This document shows, piece by piece, positions 41,891 to 50,677 of a DNA stretch of 58,210 nt. The notes beneath the pieces were generated by a model. The model had not been told where the DNA came from. It did not search any database and was given only the letters and a program-made list of their open reading frames with translations. The stretch comes from CAYVXE01 sp964455375 (GTDB taxonomy: Bacteria; Zhuqueibacterota; Zhuqueibacteria; Oceanimicrobiales; Oceanimicrobiaceae), in contig CAYVXE010000015.1 in NCBI GenBank assembly GCA_964455375.1, positions 1 through 58,210 on the forward strand, written 5' to 3'. The translations under genes were made by a program, and so were the position numbers. The stretch's first letter is position 1. Every line of letters begins with the position of its first letter.

Positions 41891-43081
41891 TTACTCAAGT
41901 ATCTTGGTCACAACTCCGGCACCTACCGTTCTGCCACCTTCACGAATAGCAAAGCGCAGTCCCTCTTCCATAGCAATTGGTGCAATGAGTTCTACTTCCA
42001 TATTTACATTATCTCCAGGCATGACCATTTCAACACCTTCATCGAGATTCAGAATGCCTGTCACGTCGGTGGTTCGAAAGTAGAACTGCGGGCGATAGCC
42101 ATTGAAGAACGGGGTATGACGTCCACCTTCTTCTTTTTTCAACACATAGACTTCGCCTTTAAACTTGGTGTGCGGTGTAATTGAACCCGGTTTAGCAACA
42201 ACCATTCCTCTTTCAAGTTCATCTTTATCTACACCACGGAGGAGCAACCCAACATTGTCTCCGGCTTCTCCGCGATCAAGCAGTTTTCTAAACATTTCGA
42301 CACCGGTAACAACCGATTTACGTTTAGCCCCCAACCCAATAATTTCAACTTCATTGCCTGTCTCAACAACACCTCTATCAATCCTGCCGGTACCCACAGT
42401 GCCACGTCCTGTAATGCTGAATACATCTTCCACAGGCATCAGGAAAGGCTTGTCGACATCACGTTGTGGTGTGGGAATATATTCATCAACGGCTTTCATA
42501 AGCTCCATAATGGGTTTGGTCGCTTCCTTATCATCCGGATTAGAAAGAGCTTTTAACGCACTACCCTGAATGATGGGAATATCATCGCCAGGGAAATCAT
42601 ATTGATTGAGAAGATCACGCATCTCAAGTTCAACTAATTCCAAAAGCTCCGGATCATCTACCATATCAACTTTATTCAAGAAAACGACGATATACGGCAC
42701 CCCAACTTGCCTGGCTAAAAGAATGTGTTCACGGGTTTGTGGCATTGGACCATCTGCAGCACTAACAACCAGAATTGCACCGTCCATTTGAGCTGCGCCG
42801 GTAATCATGTTTTTCACATAATCGGCATGACCGGGGCAGTCCACGTGTGCATAGTGACGATTTTCCGTTTCATATTCCACATGTGCTGTTGCTATGGTTA
42901 TACCACGGGCCTTTTCCTCAGGTGCGTTATCAATGGAATCGAATTCCATATAATCCGCCAAACCTTTTTTATTCAATGTCATTGTAATCGCAGATGTCAA
43001 GGTTGTTTTGCCATGATCAACGTGACCGATGGTACCAATGTTAACATGCGGTTTATTTCTTTCAAATTTCTGTTTCGCCAT
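41891..43081 (-). CDS. tuf: Elongation factor Tu
   Basis: 396 residues. It delivers aminoacyl-tRNA to the ribosome. G motifs: GHVDHGKTTLTSA, the switch I region with ARGITI, DCPGHADY, NKVDM and SALKAL. Domains 2 (about 210-300) and 3 (about 305-396, ending AGVVTKILE) are complete. It lies 78 nt after fusA with a good GGAGG site. It is the only tuf in the window; the place where a second copy is often found (between tRNA-Thr and tRNA-Trp) has none. Confidence 0.99.
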   Translation of the reverse strand: MAKQKFERNKPHVNIGTIGHVDHGKTTLTSAITMTLNKKGLADYMEFDSIDNAPEEKARGITIATAHVEYETENRHYAHVDCPGHADYVKNMITGAAQMDGAILVVSAADGPMPQTREHILLARQVGVPYIVVFLNKVDMVDDPELLELVELEMRDLLNQYDFPGDDIPIIQGSALKALSNPDDKEATKPIMELMKAVDEYIPTPQRDVDKPFLMPVEDVFSITGRGTVGTGRIDRGVVETGNEVEIIGLGAKRKSVVTGVEMFRKLLDRGEAGDNVGLLLRGVDKDELERGMVVAKPGSITPHTKFKGEVYVLKKEEGGRHTPFFNGYRPQFYFRTTDVTGILNLDEGVEMVMPGDNVNMEVELIAPIAMEEGLRFAIREGGRTVGAGVVTKILE

Positions 43082-43159
43082 GGTTAAACCTCCGGGTTAA
43101 ATATTTTCCACTTTTTAAAAAAATGCAGCTAATATGTTGGTTTAATTTCAATAATTATT

Positions 43160-45241
43160 TTAAATAGAATTTACTTTTTCCAAGATTTTTTCTGTTACAG
43201 ATTGCGGCGCAATTTCGTATTTGGAAAATTGCAATGTAAATATAGCCCTGCCCTGAGTTAAAGAACGCAGCGTTGTTGCGTAGCCAAACATTTCGCTTAA
43301 AGGAGCAGAAGCTGACACGACCTGGGCATCTTTTCTGGGAAAGATACCCCTGATTTTCCCGCGACGACTATTCAGGTCGCCCATCACTTCCCCAAGATAT
43401 TCCTCAGGAACCACGACTTCAACATCCATAATCGGTTCCATCAAAACAGGACCTGCTTTCTTGGCTCCATTTTTAAAAGCCATCGAACCGGCCACTTTAA
43501 ACGCGATTTCGGAAGAATCAACATCATGAAAGGAACCGTCAATCAACCTGACTTTTACATCGATCAAAGGATAGCCGGCAATAACACCATTCAACATGGC
43601 TTCCTTCATACCATCGGCGGCAGGTTTAATGTATTCACGCGGTATCACGCCACCGACAATTTTATTTTCAAAAATAAATCCCGAACCCGATTCTGCCGGT
43701 TCCATCTCAATTACCACATGGCCATACTGCCCTTTACCACCACTTTGACGCACAAACTTACCTTCGGCTGTGGTGCTTTTCGTAATCGCTTCTTTGTAAG
43801 CAACCTGCGGCCGACCTATGTTGGCTCCGACTTTAAATTCTCTCAGTAGTCTATCCACTAAAATTTCCAAATGCAGTTCACCCATGCCGTAGATGACTGT
43901 TTGACTTGTCTCTTCGTCCGACTTTACCTTGAACGTAGGGTCTTCTTCCGCCAACTTATTTAATGAAATTCCCAATTTTTCCTGATCTGACTTCGTCTTC
44001 GGTTCAATCGCAACACCGATAACCGGTTCAGGAAAATTCATCGATTCTAAGACAATTTGTTTATTTTCGGCACAAAGCGTATCACCGGTTTTCGTATTCT
44101 TCAGACCAACTGCTGCCACTATATCTCCGGCGCCAACATCTTTAATATCTTCACGCTTGTCTGCATTCATTATCAGAATTCTTCCGAGGCGCTCACGTTT
44201 TTTAGAGTTCGCGTTAAAAATATACGAGCCGGCTGTGGCTGAACCAGAATAAACTCGAAAATAGGTCAATTTACCCACATAGGGGTCTGTCATAATCTTA
44301 AAAGCAAGCGCAGAAAAAGGCTCGTCATAACTGGGCTTTCTGGATATTATTTCCTCCGTCTTTGGATGGTGACCGACAATATCCGGGATATCCATTGGAG
44401 ACGGCAGCAGACTGATGATAGCATCCAGCAAACGCTGTATACCTTTATTCTTAAATGCCGACCCCAACAAGACAGGAGTAATACTTACGGCAATCGTGGC
44501 CTTTCTTATAGCTCGGATGATTTCATCGTCATCAATTTTCTCACCTTCCAAATATTTCTCAAGAAGTGTATCATCATATTCGGAAACAGATTCGAGCAGC
44601 AAAGTTCTATATTCATTGGCTTTCTCTTCTAAGTCGTGCGGAATATCCACTTCTTCCCAGGTTAAACCCAAATTATCCGCATTGTAGATGACCGCTTTCA
44701 TTTTAACTAGATCGATTAACCCGGCGAACATATCTCCTTCGCCAATGGGAATTTGCAGTGGAACAACATTAGCGCCAAGACGCTCTTTAATCATATCGAT
44801 GGCGTTATAAAAACTTGCCCCGACACGATCCATCTTATTTATAAAGGCGATGCGCGGAACATGATATTTATCGGCCTGACGCCAAACGGTTTCGGATTGT
44901 GGTTCAACGCCACCGACGGCACAAAACAAGGCCACAGCACCGTCAAGCACACGAAGAGAACGCTCAACTTCCACGGTAAAGTCAACATGGCCGGGTGTAT
45001 CAATAATGTTTATGCGATGGTTATCCCAATTGCAGGTAATCGCAGCGGAGGTAATGGTAATACCTCTTTCTTTTTCTTGCTCCATCCAATCTGTCGTTGC
45101 GGCGCCATCGTGTACCTCTCCCATTCTATGAATCTTACCAGCGTAGAAAAGAATACGTTCGGTCGTAGTCGTCTTACCCGCGTCGATATGGGCCATAATA
45201 CCAATATTTCTAATTTTACTTAATCTCTGATCACTTGACAT
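43160..45241 (-). CDS. fusA: Elongation factor G
   Basis: 693 residues from the ATG at 45241, with GGTGGAG 7 nt upstream; a GTG/ATG-like start 36 nt further up adds a Trp/Phe-rich stretch unlike the family. GTPase motifs are AHIDAGKTTTTERIL, DTPGHVDFTVEVE and NKMDR. Domains II-V follow, with the conserved KQSGGKGQYGHV-type segment (RQSGGKGQYGHVVIEMEP). It drives translocation. The 172-nt gap upstream holds a terminator-like hairpin and two further stems, so fusA-tuf may be uncoupled from rpsL-rpsG. Confidence 0.99.
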   Translation of the reverse strand: MSSDQRLSKIRNIGIMAHIDAGKTTTTERILFYAGKIHRMGEVHDGAATTDWMEQEKERGITITSAAITCNWDNHRINIIDTPGHVDFTVEVERSLRVLDGAVALFCAVGGVEPQSETVWRQADKYHVPRIAFINKMDRVGASFYNAIDMIKERLGANVVPLQIPIGEGDMFAGLIDLVKMKAVIYNADNLGLTWEEVDIPHDLEEKANEYRTLLLESVSEYDDTLLEKYLEGEKIDDDEIIRAIRKATIAVSITPVLLGSAFKNKGIQRLLDAIISLLPSPMDIPDIVGHHPKTEEIISRKPSYDEPFSALAFKIMTDPYVGKLTYFRVYSGSATAGSYIFNANSKKRERLGRILIMNADKREDIKDVGAGDIVAAVGLKNTKTGDTLCAENKQIVLESMNFPEPVIGVAIEPKTKSDQEKLGISLNKLAEEDPTFKVKSDEETSQTVIYGMGELHLEILVDRLLREFKVGANIGRPQVAYKEAITKSTTAEGKFVRQSGGKGQYGHVVIEMEPAESGSGFIFENKIVGGVIPREYIKPAADGMKEAMLNGVIAGYPLIDVKVRLIDGSFHDVDSSEIAFKVAGSMAFKNGAKKAGPVLMEPIMDVEVVVPEEYLGEVMGDLNSRRGKIRGIFPRKDAQVVSASAPLSEMFGYATTLRSLTQGRAIFTLQFSKYEIAPQSVTEKILEKVNSI

Positions 45242-45259
45242 AAAAAAACTCCACCAGCT

Positions 45260-45296
45260 AAATTGAGCAAACCTCAATTTCTCTATCGCGGAGAAA
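45260..45296 (-). promoter_or_regulatory. Two stem-loops in the fusA leader
   Basis: AAATTGAG/CTCAATTT (45260-45267 and 45273-45280, 5-base loop) is a perfect 8-bp inverted repeat ending 19 nt upstream of the fusA ATG. A second one, TTTCTC/GAGAAA (45278-45283 and 45291-45296), overlaps it by three bases, so the two stems are mutually exclusive at that point. This could be a translational control or mRNA-processing element; no known motif was recognised. Confidence 0.45.
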
Positions 45297-45360
45297 CAAC
45301 CTAAGAATACTTTTTCTTTCGATTACTTCTCTTGCAATTACCTCAATTTAAAGTTACAAG

Positions 45361-45389
45361 AAAAAGGGAAGTTTAAAATACTCTTCCCT
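45361..45389 (-). terminator. Terminator-like hairpin between rpsG and fusA
   Basis: On the minus strand AGGGAAG (45389-45383) pairs with CTTCCCT (45371-45365), loop 11, followed by TTTT and then CTTG. It starts 25 nt after the rpsG stop. It fits an intrinsic terminator or attenuator inside the str operon. Confidence 0.65.
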
Positions 45390-45413
45390 ATAATGATTAT
45401 TATGAAAAATTGA

Positions 45414-45884
45414 CTACCATCTAAAATGAGCGAATGCTTTGTTAGCCTCTGCCATCTTATGAGTGTCTTCTCGTTTTTTCATAGAAGCACCTTCCTTATT
45501 AGCAGCAGCCGTGAGTTCCGCAGCCAATTTTTCGGCCATGGATTTACCGGGCCGTGCTTTCGCATACCCAATAATCCAACGCAAAGCAAGCGCTTGTTTC
45601 CTGTTTGTACGAACCTCCACCGGCACCTGGTAGGTCGCACCGCCAACGCGGCGAGATCTTACTTCCAGAATCGGTTTAACATTTTCAATAGCTTGCGCAA
45701 ATACTTCCAAACCATTCTTTTTCGTCTGCTGTTCGATCAAATCCAACGCAGTGTAAAATATTGTTTCAGCAACACTTTTTTTACCACCCATCATCAAACC
45801 ATTGATAAACTTTGCAGCCAAAACACTCTTATGTTTAGGGTCAGGTAACACAACCCTTTGTTCCGCGCTATTTCTTCTAGACAT
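45414..45884 (-). CDS. rpsG: 30S ribosomal protein S7
   Basis: 156 residues. DPKHKSVLAAKFINGLMMGG and VEVRSRRVGGATYQVPVEVR, and the end EDTHKMAEANKAFAHFRW, are diagnostic. It nucleates the 30S head and in E. coli represses the str operon. ATG start, 22 nt after rpsL. A hairpin with a T-tract follows. Confidence 0.99.
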   Translation of the reverse strand: MSRRNSAEQRVVLPDPKHKSVLAAKFINGLMMGGKKSVAETIFYTALDLIEQQTKKNGLEVFAQAIENVKPILEVRSRRVGGATYQVPVEVRTNRKQALALRWIIGYAKARPGKSMAEKLAAELTAAANKEGASMKKREDTHKMAEANKAFAHFRW

Positions 45885-45906
45885 ATCTTACTTTTCTTTA
45901 ATTAGT

Positions 45907-46281
45907 TTAAGAACCCTTCTTTTTTGTGCCATACTTTGAACGGCTCTGATTACGATCCTGAACACCGCTGGTATCATACACTCCCCGTACAATATGATAG
46001 CGAACACCTGGAAGATCTTTTACTCTCCCACCCCGAATTAAAACAATGGAGTGTTCCTGTAAATTATGCCCTTCGCCGGGAATATAAGCAGTCACTTCAA
46101 ATCCATTTGTTAACCGCACTCTCGCAACTTTTCTTAAGGCAGAGTTCGGTTTTTTGGGAGTTGTTGTATAAACTCTGGTACAAACCCCTCTTCGCTGAGG
46201 CGAACCGATCAAGGCAGGAGCCGTGGTTTTTTTCGTCACTCTTTTCCTGCCTGCTTTGATTAATTGATTAATAGTTGGCAA
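45907..46281 (-). CDS. rpsL: 30S ribosomal protein S12
   Basis: 124 residues in the decoding centre. TTPKKPNSALRKVARVRLTN and GRVKDLPGVRYHIVRGVYD are diagnostic. Lys43 and Lys88 are the streptomycin-sensitive residues, and Asp89 is the site methylthiolated by RimO where that enzyme is present. The start is TTG at 46281 with AAGGAG 6-7 nt upstream; no ATG alternative exists. A good promoter (46308-46336) lies just upstream. Confidence 0.98.
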   Translation of the reverse strand: MPTINQLIKAGRKRVTKKTTAPALIGSPQRRGVCTRVYTTTPKKPNSALRKVARVRLTNGFEVTAYIPGEGHNLQEHSIVLIRGGRVKDLPGVRYHIVRGVYDTSGVQDRNQSRSKYGTKKKGS

Positions 46282-46307
46282 CTTCTCTCCTTCAATTACA
46301 GAATCTG

Positions 46308-46336
46308 AATATAAACCATATTTATTAAAAAAGCAA
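46308..46336 (-). promoter_or_regulatory. Sigma-70 promoter of the str operon
   Basis: TTGCTT (46336-46331 on the minus strand), a 17-base spacer and TATATT (46313-46308). Transcription would begin about 20 nt upstream of the rpsL start, leaving a very short leader. It lies within the 104-nt gap between rpoC and rpsL, so the str genes need not rely on the rpoBC transcript. Confidence 0.72.
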
Positions 46337-46385
46337 CTTTTTTTTACAAATATTTAATAAGAAAAACCAGTAAATTTAAGGTCAA

Positions 46386-49300
46386 TTATCCCACAGCCGC
46401 TTGATAATTATCCTTCACGTCTTCAGAGTTTCCTTTCTCTATCTGTTCTGATTCATTTGAAGAAACACGTATACCTTTGTATTTGCTGAGCCCGGTTCCT
46501 GCTGGTATTAAATGTCCCATAATCACATTTTCTTTCAAACCCAACAAATCATCGACTTTCCCTTCAATTGCCGCATCAGCCAACACCCTCGTCGTTTCCT
46601 GGAAGGAAGCTGCAGAAATAAAACTTTCAGTTGTCAGGGAAGCTTTAGTTATCCCCAGCAAAAGTGGCAAAAATGTCGCGGGTTGAGCCGCCCGGGACGT
46701 TGCAATTTTCTTTCCGGATTCTTTTAGAGTTGCATTTATTTTCTTAAATTCATTCTTCTCAATCAACTCATCAGCAATAAGGTCAGAATCACCGGCATCT
46801 GTGATGACAACATAATTCTTTATTTTCTCATTTTCACTCAGGAATGCAATTTTATCCACCTGAGCGCCTTCCAGATACATGGTATCACCAGGCGACTCGA
46901 TTTTTACTTTCTGTAACATTTGTCGTACAATCGTTTCGATATGCTTGTCATTTATTCGCACACCTTGCAAGCGATAAACTTCCTGAATCTCGTTCACAAG
47001 ATACTCTTGTACTCGGTTCGGCCCCATGATGTTGAGAATATCCTCGGGTGCAATACTACCCTCGCACAGTTTTTCACCTGCTTCGACAAAATCACCCTCA
47101 TGCACCAGTACGTGCTTACCATAAGGAATCATATAGATTTTTTCTTCCTGGGCTTCCTCAGAGGTTACGATAACCTTGCGTACACCACGCCGGATCTCCC
47201 CAAATTTAATGACACCATCTATTTCACTGACCACAGCAGGTTCCTTTGGCTTTCTCGCTTCAAACAATTCAGCCACTCTCGGTAAACCACCGGTAATATC
47301 TCTCGTTTTTGAAATATCCCGTGGAATCTTGACCAGAACATCGCCTGCGGCTACGTCTTGGCTGTCACGTACCTGCAAATGAGCTCTTGTAGGTAGAATA
47401 TAACTGCTTAACTTGTTACCATCTTCATCAACAATCTGAATCTGCGGACTTAAACTTCGATCTCTGGTTTCGATAATTAAGCGCTGTCTCAAACCAGTCG
47501 TTTCATCGAGCGCTTCCCGATACGTTACTTTTTCCTTCAAATCTACATAACGGACCTGGCCATTATGGTTAGCAAGAATACTAGAAGTATAGGGGTCCCA
47601 TTTAAAGATCACTGTTCCCTTCGCAACTTCCTGATCGTCCTTAACTAAGACTTCTGCTCCGTAGGGAACGGTATATTGTGAAATAACTCTGTTATTCACA
47701 TCAACAATTTTGATTTTTCCGTTACGCCCCACTGTAATGATAGTCCCCTCACCGTGCGTAACATATTTTATGTTGGAAAATTCAACCCGGCCTTTCTCTT
47801 TAGCAACAACTTCTGACTGTGCAGCAATGCGCGATGCTGTACCGCCGATATGGAACGTCCGCAATGTCAACTGCGTACCCGGTTCGCCAATGGATTGAGC
47901 GGCCATAACGCCAACAGCTTCACCTATACGAACCAATTTACCTGTGGCGAGATTTCTTCCATAACAAAGCGCACAAACACCGCGTTTAGATTCACATGTC
48001 AAAACCGAGCGAATTCTTACCGTTTCAATACCTTTGTCGGAAATTTCATCTGCCTTTTCTTCATCAATGAGGGTGCTGGCTTTAACGATTACTTCTCCGG
48101 TTTCCGGATCAAAAACATCTTCGACCGCAACCCTGCCCAGGATTCGATCGCGGAGCGGTTCAATAATCTCTTCACCTTCCTTTAAATCTCCAATGCGTAT
48201 ACCCAGAATCGTATTGCAATCTTTCTCATTGATAATGACATCTTGCGCAACGTCCACGAGTCTCCTGGTAAGGTATCCTGCATCCGCGGTTTTTAATGCC
48301 GTATCGGCCAAACCTTTTCTGGCACCGTGTGTGGAAATAAAATATTCCAAAACAGTCAACCCTTCCCGGAAATTGGACGTGATGGGATCTTCGATAATTT
48401 CACCCATTTGACCCGTCATTTTCTTTTGCGGCTTTGCCATCAAACCACGCATACCGGCTAATTGCCGGATTTGTTCTTTGGAACCACGGGCACCTGAATC
48501 TGCCATCATGTAAACCGGATTAAACCCGGCTCTATCCTGCTTTAAGTGGTCAAACAGTTTATTGGAAACGTCTGACGTTGTTCGCGTCCAAATGTCAATG
48601 ATCTTATTATAACGCTCACCGTCGGTAATCACACCATTTTCATACTGGCCCTGAATTGTTTTTACTTTGTCTGCTGCCTCCTTAATTAATTCAGCCTTTT
48701 CTTTCGGGATACGGACGTCTTCAACACCAACGGTTGCGCCAGATTTCATCGCGTGGAAAAAACCCAGCTCTTTTAGAGCATCAAGAAAAACAGCCGTTTT
48801 AAGATTACCAAGAACACTATAGACTTCAGACGTAAGTTCTTCAATACGGCGCTTTGTCAACAGTTCATTTACGAAATTCACACCTTCCGGCACGATTTGA
48901 TTAAAGAGAATTCTTCCCGTTGTCGTTTCTACCAACTCGCCGTTTATTCGTACTTTAATGGGCGCATGCAAGCCAAGCTTTCCATTATCGTACGCGATGA
49001 TAACCTCATCAGTTGAAGAAAACATTTTTCCATCGCCAAAGTCACCTTTCTTCATCTTCGTGATATAATAAAGCCCTAAAACAATATCCTGGCTTGGAAT
49101 TGAAAGTGGACGCCCGTTAGCCGGTGATAAAATATTGTGACTTGAAAGCATCAGCAAGCGGGTCTCGATTTGAGAATAATAAGATAACGGTACATGCACT
49201 GCCATTTGGTCACCGTCAAAATCGGCATTAAACGCCGCGCATACCAGCGGGTGCACCCGCAAGGCCTTCCCCTCAATTAAAATAGGTTGAAACGCCTGAA

Positions 49301-50627
49301 TACCGAGCCGATGCAACGTCGGTGCACGATTGAGAAGGACAGGGTGGCCATCTATAATTTCTTCCAAAATATCCCAGACTTCCGGACCTCGCCGATCCAC
49401 AAGTTTTTTTGCACTTTTTACGGTCTTAACAAGTCCTCGTTCAACTAGCTTACGAATAACAAACGGTTTGAACAATTCCAAAGCCATTTCCTTTGGAAGA
49501 CCGCATTCATGAAGTTTCAGCTCCGGACCGACCACGATCACTGAACGACCGGAATAGTCAATTCGTTTACCGAGTAAATTCTGGCGGAATCTGCCCTGCT
49601 TTCCGCGCAGCATATCCGAAAGAGATTTTAACGGACGATTGCCGTCCCCCCGAACAGCCGCTGATTTCCTACCATTATCAAAAAGAGCGTCCACTGCTTC
49701 CTGAAGCATCCTCTTTTCATTTCTGAGAATAACTTCAGGTGCTTTTATTTCCATTAATTTTTTCAGACGGTTGTTGCGGATAATCACTCTTCTGTACAGA
49801 TCGTTTAAATCGCTGGTTGCGAAACGTCCACCTTCCAGCGGTACCAACGGGCGCAATTCCGGCGGAATAACCGGTACCACCGAAAGCACCATCCACTCCG
49901 GACGATTCGTACTCTTTTTTAAAGATTCCGTCACCCGAAGGCGTTTTAAAGCATCATTTTTCCTTTGAGCTGATTTCTCTTCACGAACAGCGCGACGCAA
50001 ATCTATGGACAACTGATTTACGTCCACCTGTTTGAGCAATTCAAGAACCGCTTCGCCGCCGATCTTAGCAACGAACTTATTAGTTCCCCCTTCTTCGTTG
50101 AGCTCCTTGTTTTCTTCATAGCTGCTCATAATTTCAAAATATTCTTCTTCACTTATGAGATCTTTGGCCTTTTTACCGCTATTCCCTGGTTCCACGACGA
50201 CATAAGACTCATAATAAACAACGCGCTCTAACTCTTTCACACTCATTCCGAGGATGTAGCCGATCTTTGAGGGGAGCGATTTCCAGAACCAGATGTGTAC
50301 AACTGGAACAGCAAGAGATATATGCCCCATGCGTTCACGTCGCACGCTTTTCGTTGTGACCTCAACGCCGCAACGGTCACAAATGATACCTTTGTAGCGA
50401 ATGCGTTTATATTTACCGCAGTGGCATTCCCAGTCACGTACAGGGCCAAATATTTTTTCACAAAAGAGACCGTCCTTTTCAGGTTTAAAAGAACGGTAGT
50501 TTATAGTTTCAGGTTTCGTCACTTCCCCGTAAGACCTTTCCAGGATCTTATCAGACGAAGCAAGACTTATAGAAATAGCATCAAAAGATTTTTTTGTCGT
50601 CGTCTCTTGTCTACTAAAGTAGGTCAA
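46386..50627 (-). CDS. rpoC: RNA polymerase beta-prime subunit
   Basis: 1413 residues. Zinc site 1 is WECHCGKYKRIRYKGIICDRC near residue 70 (CxC ... CxxC); the active-site Mg loop is NADFDGDQMAVH; zinc site 2 is CESKRGVCALCYGR; GEAVGVMAAQSIGEPGTQLT is the bridge/trigger region. The C-terminal part contains an expected sandwich-barrel hybrid region (about 960-1130). The start is TTG at 50627, with AAGGAGG 7-8 nt upstream; no nearby ATG. It follows rpoB by 50 nt. Confidence 0.99.
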   Translation of the reverse strand: MTYFSRQETTTKKSFDAISISLASSDKILERSYGEVTKPETINYRSFKPEKDGLFCEKIFGPVRDWECHCGKYKRIRYKGIICDRCGVEVTTKSVRRERMGHISLAVPVVHIWFWKSLPSKIGYILGMSVKELERVVYYESYVVVEPGNSGKKAKDLISEEEYFEIMSSYEENKELNEEGGTNKFVAKIGGEAVLELLKQVDVNQLSIDLRRAVREEKSAQRKNDALKRLRVTESLKKSTNRPEWMVLSVVPVIPPELRPLVPLEGGRFATSDLNDLYRRVIIRNNRLKKLMEIKAPEVILRNEKRMLQEAVDALFDNGRKSAAVRGDGNRPLKSLSDMLRGKQGRFRQNLLGKRIDYSGRSVIVVGPELKLHECGLPKEMALELFKPFVIRKLVERGLVKTVKSAKKLVDRRGPEVWDILEEIIDGHPVLLNRAPTLHRLGIQAFQPILIEGKALRVHPLVCAAFNADFDGDQMAVHVPLSYYSQIETRLLMLSSHNILSPANGRPLSIPSQDIVLGLYYITKMKKGDFGDGKMFSSTDEVIIAYDNGKLGLHAPIKVRINGELVETTTGRILFNQIVPEGVNFVNELLTKRRIEELTSEVYSVLGNLKTAVFLDALKELGFFHAMKSGATVGVEDVRIPKEKAELIKEAADKVKTIQGQYENGVITDGERYNKIIDIWTRTTSDVSNKLFDHLKQDRAGFNPVYMMADSGARGSKEQIRQLAGMRGLMAKPQKKMTGQMGEIIEDPITSNFREGLTVLEYFISTHGARKGLADTALKTADAGYLTRRLVDVAQDVIINEKDCNTILGIRIGDLKEGEEIIEPLRDRILGRVAVEDVFDPETGEVIVKASTLIDEEKADEISDKGIETVRIRSVLTCESKRGVCALCYGRNLATGKLVRIGEAVGVMAAQSIGEPGTQLTLRTFHIGGTASRIAAQSEVVAKEKGRVEFSNIKYVTHGEGTIITVGRNGKIKIVDVNNRVISQYTVPYGAEVLVKDDQEVAKGTVIFKWDPYTSSILANHNGQVRYVDLKEKVTYREALDETTGLRQRLIIETRDRSLSPQIQIVDEDGNKLSSYILPTRAHLQVRDSQDVAAGDVLVKIPRDISKTRDITGGLPRVAELFEARKPKEPAVVSEIDGVIKFGEIRRGVRKVIVTSEEAQEEKIYMIPYGKHVLVHEGDFVEAGEKLCEGSIAPEDILNIMGPNRVQEYLVNEIQEVYRLQGVRINDKHIETIVRQMLQKVKIESPGDTMYLEGAQVDKIAFLSENEKIKNYVVITDAGDSDLIADELIEKNEFKKINATLKESGKKIATSRAAQPATFLPLLLGITKASLTTESFISAASFQETTRVLADAAIEGKVDDLLGLKENVIMGHLIPAGTGLSKYKGIRVSSNESEQIEKGNSEDVKDNYQAAVG

Positions 50628-50677
50628 AAGGGTACCTCCTTAGTTAGAAATTACAGCAATTAAATTCAAATGCAGAG

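Noticed and set aside
45242..45277. 12-residue extension of EF-G
   Set aside because: It contains the SD of the true ATG and Trp/Phe residues absent from the family.
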